DNA of 64,000 nt from Acetobacter sicerae (lineage in GTDB: Bacteria > Pseudomonadota > Alphaproteobacteria > Acetobacterales > Acetobacteraceae), in assembly GCF_011516765.1 (NCBI RefSeq), contig NZ_JAAABN010000002.1, positions 310,001-374,000 on the forward strand, given 5' to 3'. The translations under genes were made by a program, and so were the position numbers. Positions 58,119-64,000 of this stretch are shown piece by piece (positions within the stretch are counted from its first letter, which is position 1; each line of letters begins with the position of its first letter). Below the pieces are notes generated by a model that worked only from the letters and a program-made list of their open reading frames with translations, ran no database searches and had not been told where the DNA came from.

Positions 58119-58124
58119 TTTATC

Positions 58125-58135
58125 GGGGGGGGGGG
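58125..58135. repeat. G11 homopolymer tract
   Basis: Eleven Gs in a row, 7 bases after the stress-protein stop and 57 bases before the end of the convergent LysR gene. No other homopolymer of this length was seen in the window. Confidence 0.9.
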
Positions 58136-58191
58136 TCTCCCTCGTGTCGCAAGGTGTTGTCCTGCCCGTTTCGTTCAGGGCAACATCTTTT

Positions 58192-59103
58192 TCAGATCTC
58201 CCATGGTGGTGTTTCTCCAAAACATTCCACCAGATAATCAATCATCACGCGGGTCTTGAGTGGTATGGTAAGGGCAGGCGCATAGACCGCCTGCAATTCT
58301 GGTCCTTCCAGAAGCGGCATGTCCAGATCGAGAATTTTCAGATCTCCACTCCGAACCGAATCAGCCACAATAAACAGAGGCTGGTAGATAACTCCCATTC
58401 CGGCCAGAGCCGCCTGCGTCAGCACATCGCCATTGTTTGCGCTCAACGGCCCGGACACCGGAACCGTCACCTCGCCATTCCTGCCGAAGCTCCAGCGCCC
58501 GACGCCAACGGCATCACTGAGCGTGTAACCAAGGCACACATGAGAGCCGAGTTCAGCCACTGTTTTCGGCTTACCATGCTGTTTGAGATAAGATGGCGCG
58601 GCACACACAACAAAACGAATGGGAGCCAGCCTGCGCGCCTTCAGGCTGCTCGCTTCCATCCGTCTGATTCTCAGAGCCAGATCCCAACCCTGCGCGATCA
58701 GATCCACCAGACCGTCATCCAGCCCAAGTTCCACGGAAACCTTGGGATATCGTCTGCTGAATTCCGGCAATACCGGTCCGAGATACCGAATGGCGAAAGA
58801 CACGGGCGCGTTCAGACGCAATCTTCCCCGTGGTTCACGTCCTCCGGCGGCGACCTCATGTTCCATTTCATCGAGATCACCCAGCACCCTCCGACACCCC
58901 AAAAGATAACTCTGCCCCGCTTCCGTCAAAGACAGACGGCGCGTGCTGCGGTGAAACAGCGTCACGCCCAGCCGCTCCTCCAGCGCCACAATATGTCGCG
59001 TCACCATGGTCTGGGAGAGAGACAGGGTACGTGCGGCGGCGGCGAAACTACCCTGCGAAACCACACGCACGAAGACCTGCATGCTTGTCACCCGGTCCAG
59101 CAT
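58192..59103 (-). CDS. LysR-family regulator, divergent to DODA dioxygenase
   Basis: 303 residues. Winged helix (MQVFVRVVSQGSFAAAARTL, TRHIVALEERLGVTLFHRSTRR) and a substrate-binding domain of the DmlR/PecT-like subgroup (GRLRLNAPVSFAIRYLGPVL). ATG 59103 gives the usual length. Divergent from the dioxygenase by 100 bases with a palindrome between; probable regulator of that gene. Confidence 0.92.
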   Translation of the reverse strand: MLDRVTSMQVFVRVVSQGSFAAAARTLSLSQTMVTRHIVALEERLGVTLFHRSTRRLSLTEAGQSYLLGCRRVLGDLDEMEHEVAAGGREPRGRLRLNAPVSFAIRYLGPVLPEFSRRYPKVSVELGLDDGLVDLIAQGWDLALRIRRMEASSLKARRLAPIRFVVCAAPSYLKQHGKPKTVAELGSHVCLGYTLSDAVGVGRWSFGRNGEVTVPVSGPLSANNGDVLTQAALAGMGVIYQPLFIVADSVRSGDLKILDLDMPLLEGPELQAVYAPALTIPLKTRVMIDYLVECFGETPPWEI

Positions 59104-59128
59104 CTCACACTCACAGTTCCAGATATCT

Positions 59129-59143
59129 TGCCTGAAACAGGCA
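59129..59143. promoter_or_regulatory. Palindrome between LysR and dioxygenase genes
   Basis: TGCCTG-AAA-CAGGCA, perfect 6-bp arms, in the 100-bp divergent spacer; size of a LysR recognition box. Confidence 0.55.
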
Positions 59144-59203
59144 TTATCACAACTCAGGTTGGATGCCATTGTTTGACGAAGGACACTACCGGAGGGCATC
59201 CCC

Positions 59204-60019
59204 ATGACTGATACCGCCATCACCAAAGAGGAGCGTCAGCCCGTTCTGTTCCTACCACACGGCGGTGGGCCATGCTTCTTCATGGACTGGTCGGGGTGGG
59301 ACAAGATGGAAGCCCATCTCCGGAGCGTTGCCGCCACGCTGCCGCGCAAACCTTCAGCCATTCTCGTGGTTTCGGGTCATTGGGAAACCCGCGTGCCGAC
59401 AGTCACGACAGCAGAAAGGCATTCCCTGCTCTATGACTATTACGGATTTCCCGATCATACCTACCACCTGAAATATCCGGCCCCCGGCTCACCGGCTCTT
59501 GCCGCCCGAGTGCGGTCATTGCTCGCGCAGGCTGACATACCGAGCGCAGAAGATGACAGTCGCGGACTGGATCACGGCGTGTTCATCCCCTTCATGCTTG
59601 CCTTTCCGGAGGCCGACATTCCCATCGTGGAGCTGTCCCTGCGTGAGGACATGAATGCTGCCGAGGAAATGCGTGCTGGCCGGGCCCTCGCCCCTTTGCG
59701 GGACGAGAATATCCTGATCGTCGCGACCGGCATGAGCTATCACAATCTCCGGCAGTTCATGACGGGCGATCCCGCGACAGACGCCATCGCGCGGACATTC
59801 GACAGCTGGCTTTCCCGGACCGTGGAAGCCGCTCCCGCGGACCGGGACCAGGCGCTGATCAACTGGGAACAGGCGCCGGGCGCACGGATATGCCACCCTC
59901 GCGAAGAACATCTTCTTTCCATCATGATCGCTGCTGGCGCCGCAGGTCAGGATCGCGGCGTCCGCACATACAGCGATATCGTGATGGGAAAGGCCCTCTC
60001 GGGTTTCCGTTTCGGTTAA
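59204..60019 (+). CDS. DODA-type extradiol aromatic ring-opening dioxygenase
   Basis: 271 residues, LigB-superfamily metal enzyme (YgiD-like). Metal-site motifs: FLPHGGGPCFFM near residue 20, LVVSGHWET near 58, LDHGVFIPFMLAFPEADIPI and ATGMSYHNLR. These enzymes open catechols such as DOPA. A GAGGGC ribosome site precedes the ATG. YceI follows 28 bases later, perhaps same transcript. Confidence 0.88.
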   Translation: MTDTAITKEERQPVLFLPHGGGPCFFMDWSGWDKMEAHLRSVAATLPRKPSAILVVSGHWETRVPTVTTAERHSLLYDYYGFPDHTYHLKYPAPGSPALAARVRSLLAQADIPSAEDDSRGLDHGVFIPFMLAFPEADIPIVELSLREDMNAAEEMRAGRALAPLRDENILIVATGMSYHNLRQFMTGDPATDAIARTFDSWLSRTVEAAPADRDQALINWEQAPGARICHPREEHLLSIMIAAGAAGQDRGVRTYSDIVMGKALSGFRFG

Positions 60020-60047
60020 CGACCCGTTTCAAACAAGGATAAAATCA

Positions 60048-60656
60048 ATGAAGAAACGAACATTCCTTACGTCCTCGCTTGCCGCTCTCGGCCTGATCGC
60101 CACGCTGGGGACCGCCAGCGCCGCACCGCTTCCGACCGACGTTCCATCAGGTCAGTATGCGATCGAACCGGGACATACACAGGTCATTTTCTCCCTGCTG
60201 CATTTCGGCTTTACCAACTATAGCGGCCTCTTTTCCGATGCTTCCGGCACGCTGAAATTCAATCCCAAGCACATCGACAAGACGAAACTTGATGTCACGC
60301 TGAAAATCGACAGCGTTCAGACGACAAGCACCCGTCTCACTGATGAGCTGAAAAATTCCGACTGGTTTGATTCAGCCAGGTTCCCGACGGCAACCTTCGT
60401 TTCCAGCACAGTCACACCGACGGGTGAAGGTGAAGCCGATATCGCCGGAAACCTGACCATTCACGGCATTACCAAACCTGCTACGCTCCACGCCCGCTTT
60501 ATCGGCGCAGGCGTCAACCCGATGGACAAGGCCTATACAATCGGTTTTGAAGGCACGGCCACGGTGAAGCGCAGTGAATTCGGTGTCAGCAAATATCTGC
60601 CGGTAGTGGGTGACGACGTGACCCTGACGATCGCGGGCGCATTCGAAAAGAAGTAA
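60048..60656 (+). CDS. YceI-family periplasmic lipid-binding-like protein
   Basis: 202 residues. Signal peptide ending at ASAA, then the YceI barrel: YAIEPGHTQVIFSLLHFGFTNYSG, TSTRLTDELKNSDWFDSARFPTATF, GNLTIHGITKPATLHARF and RSEFGVSKYLPVVGDDVTL. Members bind isoprenoid chains; exact ligand unknown. Upstream AAGGAT is the ribosome site. Terminator follows. Confidence 0.92.
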   Translation: MKKRTFLTSSLAALGLIATLGTASAAPLPTDVPSGQYAIEPGHTQVIFSLLHFGFTNYSGLFSDASGTLKFNPKHIDKTKLDVTLKIDSVQTTSTRLTDELKNSDWFDSARFPTATFVSSTVTPTGEGEADIAGNLTIHGITKPATLHARFIGAGVNPMDKAYTIGFEGTATVKRSEFGVSKYLPVVGDDVTLTIAGAFEKK

Positions 60657-60680
60657 ATTCTGATCAATTCGCCAGTAGAG

Positions 60681-60706
60681 AGCCGGGAGTAGATACCCGG
60701 CTTTTT
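60681..60706 (+). terminator. Rho-independent terminator after yceI
   Basis: Stem AGCCGGG / CCCGGCT with 8-base loop and a run of five Ts. Confidence 0.85.
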
Positions 60707-60830
60707 CTGTATAGACACAAATCCGGCATGAAAGTTTCAGGAGGCTTTATCCCTGCTCCATAAAGGACAAAGCTCCTTTCCCCAGACTCAAGAAGAGCGA
60801 TGCGCTCCCTATATTTGCAAAACAGCAAGA

Positions 60831-62264
60831 TTATACCTCCTGCCCCTGCGGCATCTGCGCTGCAACCCTTACCCCACGTCCCCCGAGGCACCACCCGCCC
60901 AGAAGAGCGACAAAGGGCATCACAGCCAGAAATGCACTGATCCCCAGAGAAAGCCCCGTAATGGTCGTGAAGTTGTCAAGAATGATGAACAGCACGCTTA
61001 CCAGAACAAATACGGACAGAACCGGACACCAGTTTGTCTGCAGGCTGCCGCCCTGCTTCACTTTATTGTTCCGAAAGAACATGACAACCGCTGCTGATGT
61101 GAGAATCATCAACAGCACGATTCCCACTGTCGAAATACCGGCCATCGAACCGAAAACCGTCACCAGAGGGTCGGCCCCGGACAGTGCAGCAACACCGACC
61201 AGCAGGACCGCTGTGATGGTCTGAACCAGAGAAGAGCTGTGCGGTGAAGAATGGCGGGAATGGGTCTGCGCCAGGAAACCGGGCAGAATACCTTCACGAC
61301 CGAGAACAAGCTGATAACGGGCAATGATGTTGTGAAATGACAGCAGGCAGGCGAACAGACTGGTCAGCAGCAGCACTTCCATGACGTTGCGCATGCCTGT
61401 GCCCACATAACGGCTGGCCGTGTCCAGAACCATGTTACCGCCGTCCGCCAGATATTTCCGGGCGACGGCTGTAACGGAGTCCACGCCCCACGCTTCAATC
61501 AGACACCAGCAGGAAAAAGCGTAAAACACACCAATGATCGCCACGGCGCCATAAGTCGCACGGGGAATGGTGCGCTCAGGATCACGCGCCTCGTCACGGA
61601 AGATTGCAGTGGCCTCGAACCCCAGAAAGCCCGTGATGGCGAAAAGGAGCGCCACAGCAAATGGTCCCATCGGCTCTGCGGCGCCTGTCGTCACAGGAGG
61701 CGGAACAGGAGAAGGGTGCATTACGATTGCAGCATTCATGATGACCACGACACCAATTTCCAGAATCAGTGCGATGCCGAGAACACGTGAACTGAGTTCG
61801 ATATGCCGGTAACCGAGCACACCCACCACAGCCAGCACGCCAAAGGCATAAAGCCACCAGGGGAGATGCGGACCACCCCACTCCCTGACAGCATCATCAA
61901 CCGCCCAGCCGAAGAACCCGTACACGCCGACCTGAATGGCGGTATAGGTCAGCAGCGCCACAAAAGCTCCACCACAGCCGATACGTTTGCCGAGCCCTTC
62001 CCGGATATAGGAAAAAAATGCGCCAGCCTCTTTCATGAAGGGCGTCATCGCGACGAAACCGATGGAAAACAGCATCAGCACCAGCGCGGCCGCAACAAAA
62101 CCGGTCCAAGCGTAAGGACCATTTCCCTGCGCAATGGCGAGAGGCACGTTTCCACTGACCACAGTCAACGGCGCAGCCGCCGCCACGACCATGAAAATGA
62201 TTTCCGCCACACCCAGATTACCGGAAAGACGCCCTTGCGGCGAAGAGGTGTCCGTTTTCTTCAT
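60831..62264 (-). CDS. APC-family amino acid/amine permease
   Basis: 477 residues, about 12 membrane helices, inner membrane. N-terminal GVAEIIFMVVAAAAPLTVVSGNVPLAIAQGNG is the APC substrate/Na site region of the AspC/PuuP-like subgroup; later LLFAITGFLGFEATAIFRDEARDPERTIPRA. Substrate is an amino acid or amine, not resolvable. Start overlaps the stop of the upstream amidase gene by 4 bases, so the two are coupled; likely imports the amide or its product. Confidence 0.88.
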   Translation of the reverse strand: MKKTDTSSPQGRLSGNLGVAEIIFMVVAAAAPLTVVSGNVPLAIAQGNGPYAWTGFVAAALVLMLFSIGFVAMTPFMKEAGAFFSYIREGLGKRIGCGGAFVALLTYTAIQVGVYGFFGWAVDDAVREWGGPHLPWWLYAFGVLAVVGVLGYRHIELSSRVLGIALILEIGVVVIMNAAIVMHPSPVPPPVTTGAAEPMGPFAVALLFAITGFLGFEATAIFRDEARDPERTIPRATYGAVAIIGVFYAFSCWCLIEAWGVDSVTAVARKYLADGGNMVLDTASRYVGTGMRNVMEVLLLTSLFACLLSFHNIIARYQLVLGREGILPGFLAQTHSRHSSPHSSSLVQTITAVLLVGVAALSGADPLVTVFGSMAGISTVGIVLLMILTSAAVVMFFRNNKVKQGGSLQTNWCPVLSVFVLVSVLFIILDNFTTITGLSLGISAFLAVMPFVALLGGWCLGGRGVRVAAQMPQGQEV

Positions 62265-63064
62265 GCTCTTTCCTTTCGTGTGTCGGAGATCAGAGATCTG
62301 TAGGCGGATGGCCGTCTGTCCTGAAGATAGGGATTTTCGTGCTGGGCTCTGGCGACCAGACCAGGCTCCACATCGGCGATAATCAGACCGTCGCCATGCT
62401 CGATCCGCGCCAGAACAGAGGCGTCCGGGGCCACGATCTGACTGTTCCCTACATATTCGGTATTACCTTCGCGCCCATCATGGTTGATGTAGGCGAGATA
62501 GATCTGATTTTCCCATGCCCGCGCACGGATCACTTCACGGGCGATAAAGGTGAAAGGCTCCATCTGTGCTGTCGGCACGAGAAGCAATTCACATCCCGCC
62601 AGAGCCGTGACCCGCACATATTCAGGAAATTCCACGTCGTAACAGATCATTGTGGCAATCCGGATACCCATGAATGACACAACTTCAGGATTGGCATTTC
62701 CCGGCAGGAAAAAATGGCGATCAAGTTCGCCAAACAGATGCTGTTTCCGGTAACGCAGCATTTCATGCCCGTCCTGCGTCACCATGACGGCGCTGTTATA
62801 GAGGCCTTCCACAGCACTTTCCGCAAAGCCCACGAGGATGGCGAGGCCGTGTCGGCTGGCTATCTCTTTGATCGCGGGAAGCGGGTCTGTGCTGGCGAGT
62901 TCAAACAGACGTTCACCGATATCGTAACCCGTCACAAACAGTTCCGGCGTGACTAGCAGATCGGCTCCGCGAGTACGCGCCTCCCCGGCAGCCCGATCCA
63001 GTTCCCGCAGATTGGCATCCACGTCACCAGGCGTTCCTGCTGTCTGAAGTCCGGCAACCCGCAT
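62261..63064 (-). CDS. Nitrilase-superfamily carbon-nitrogen hydrolase
   Basis: 267 residues. Catalytic triad visible: Glu in LLVTPELFVTGYD, Lys in RYRKQHLFGELDR, Cys in ATMICYDVEFPEYVR. Closest in form to R-amidases / omega-amidases and 5-aminopentanamidase. First gene of a two-gene operon with the APC permease. Confidence 0.9.
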   Translation of the reverse strand: MRVAGLQTAGTPGDVDANLRELDRAAGEARTRGADLLVTPELFVTGYDIGERLFELASTDPLPAIKEIASRHGLAILVGFAESAVEGLYNSAVMVTQDGHEMLRYRKQHLFGELDRHFFLPGNANPEVVSFMGIRIATMICYDVEFPEYVRVTALAGCELLLVPTAQMEPFTFIAREVIRARAWENQIYLAYINHDGREGNTEYVGNSQIVAPDASVLARIEHGDGLIIADVEPGLVARAQHENPYLQDRRPSAYRSLISDTRKERA

Positions 63065-63250
63065 TCTTACCCGCTCTCTTTCTTGCGATGACGCAACAAT
63101 CCTATACGAAAGGGAAACGGATGCGCAATGACTTCAGCGAGGGTCTTTGAATGCGCGTTCAAGCCGATTGTTCAGAAACAGTTTTTTTGCGCAACCCTGG
63201 CTCTTTTCACGCATTGATTCCCCAGATCATTCACGTTCAGGAGAATTTTT

Positions 63251-64000
63251 ATGCCCCCGACACCTGCTGCAAAGCATTTTGAGAACAAGAAAGTCTTTGT
63301 CAGTGGAGGCAGTCAGGGCATTGGACAGGCTATTTCGCACGCATTCGCACGGGAAGGCGCTCGCGTTGCCGTCAACGGGCGTCACAAGGAAAAACTGGAC
63401 GCCTTCCTCCCTTCCCTTCCCACTGTCAGTTCCGGTCCTCACCTCTCCTGTCCTGCCGATGTGGTCGATGAACAGGCTGTGATCGACGCGATTGATCAGG
63501 CTTTCCGTGAGTTTGGTGACCTTGATGTTCTCGTCTGCAACGCAGGGATTCTATCGGAATCTCCTTCCGAAGATGTGACGCATGACGACTTCATGAAAGT
63601 TATGAACGTCAATGTCACGGGCGTGATGTTCTGCGTGCGGGAAGTGCTTAAACGCTGGCTGAGCACCGGCAAGAAGGGCAGCATCATCATCAACAGTTCG
63701 GTTCACCAGATCATCCCGAAACCTGCGTTTCTAGCCTACTCCGCCAGCAAGGGCGCGGTGGGCAACATGGTCAAGACATGGGGGCTGGAATATGCAGCAC
63801 GCGGTATCCGCGTAAACGGCGTTGCGCCCGGTGCGATTCTCACGCCCATGAATGATACGTGGGCCAACGATCCCGAGAAATATGAAGCCGTGTCATCACA
63901 TATTCCCATGGGGCGTCCGGGAGAGCCCGACGAAATCGCTGAACCCGTTCTGTTTCTCGCTTCCGAAAAGGCGTCCTATATTACCGGCCAGACACTCTAT
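63251..64000 (+). CDS. Short-chain dehydrogenase/reductase, partial
   Basis: 250 codons to the window edge without a stop, so 3' incomplete but nearly full (family about 255-265). Rossmann motif SGGSQGIG at 19-26, NAG in LVCNAGIL, catalytic Ser in IINSSVH and Tyr-x3-Lys in AYSASKG, C-terminal GAILTPMN. Glucose 1-dehydrogenase/3-oxoacyl reductase-like; acetic acid bacteria have many polyol SDRs. Ribosome site AGGAG about 8 bases upstream. Confidence 0.88.
   Translation, partial: MPPTPAAKHFENKKVFVSGGSQGIGQAISHAFAREGARVAVNGRHKEKLDAFLPSLPTVSSGPHLSCPADVVDEQAVIDAIDQAFREFGDLDVLVCNAGILSESPSEDVTHDDFMKVMNVNVTGVMFCVREVLKRWLSTGKKGSIIINSSVHQIIPKPAFLAYSASKGAVGNMVKTWGLEYAARGIRVNGVAPGAILTPMNDTWANDPEKYEAVSSHIPMGRPGEPDEIAEPVLFLASEKASYITGQTLY

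Overview
The window is a 64-kb piece of chromosome from an alphaproteobacterium. The gene content, protein sequences and moderately high GC look like an acetic acid bacterium (Acetobacteraceae); genus cannot be fixed from sequence alone. No rRNA, tRNA, insertion sequence, prophage or CRISPR array was recognised. Genes are dense, many overlap by 1-8 bases, and most have a clear Shine-Dalgarno sequence.

Layout. 0-12 kb is housekeeping: the end of clpA, map, a periplasmic gamma-glutamyltransferase, argG, an FKBP-type lipoprotein, a c-type cytochrome lipoprotein, trpS, a CinA/PncC deamidase, a MscS channel, the heat-shock protease hslVU with a candidate RpoH promoter, sufE and a cupin. 12-13 kb is a poorly coding stretch holding one 51-residue gene. 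13-18 kb is a three-gene phosphorelay cassette in which several receiver domains and a CheB-like domain have lost their catalytic residues. ppx follows.

20-41 kb is dominated by urea. A urea-releasing ureohydrolase (agmatinase family) is divergent from a complete urease operon (ureDABCEFG). After a porin and a LysR/PACE efflux pair comes the urea ABC transporter urtABCDE. It is divergent from a 1115-residue protein fusing an NCS1-like permease, a cysteine cluster, a histidine kinase and a receiver, followed by a LuxR-type response regulator. A 16-bp perfect palindrome with the 7-2-7 geometry of NarL-class sites and a -24/-12 promoter-like sequence lie between the divergent genes. I infer a urea (or related nitrogen compound) sensing, import and hydrolysis module; this is the most interesting system in the window.

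41-64 kb returns to mixed housekeeping and accessory genes: priA, a XerC-type recombinase with pip and a secreted retropepsin-like protein, an ene-reductase, an AT-rich pair for surface glycan work (DUF2142 protein and a GT2 glycosyltransferase), oxidoreductases, aroC, fabI, pdxH, an acetyltransferase, a DUF1543 protein, a universal stress protein, a LysR/DODA-dioxygenase pair, YceI, an APC permease coupled to a nitrilase-family amidase, and a short-chain dehydrogenase cut by the window end.
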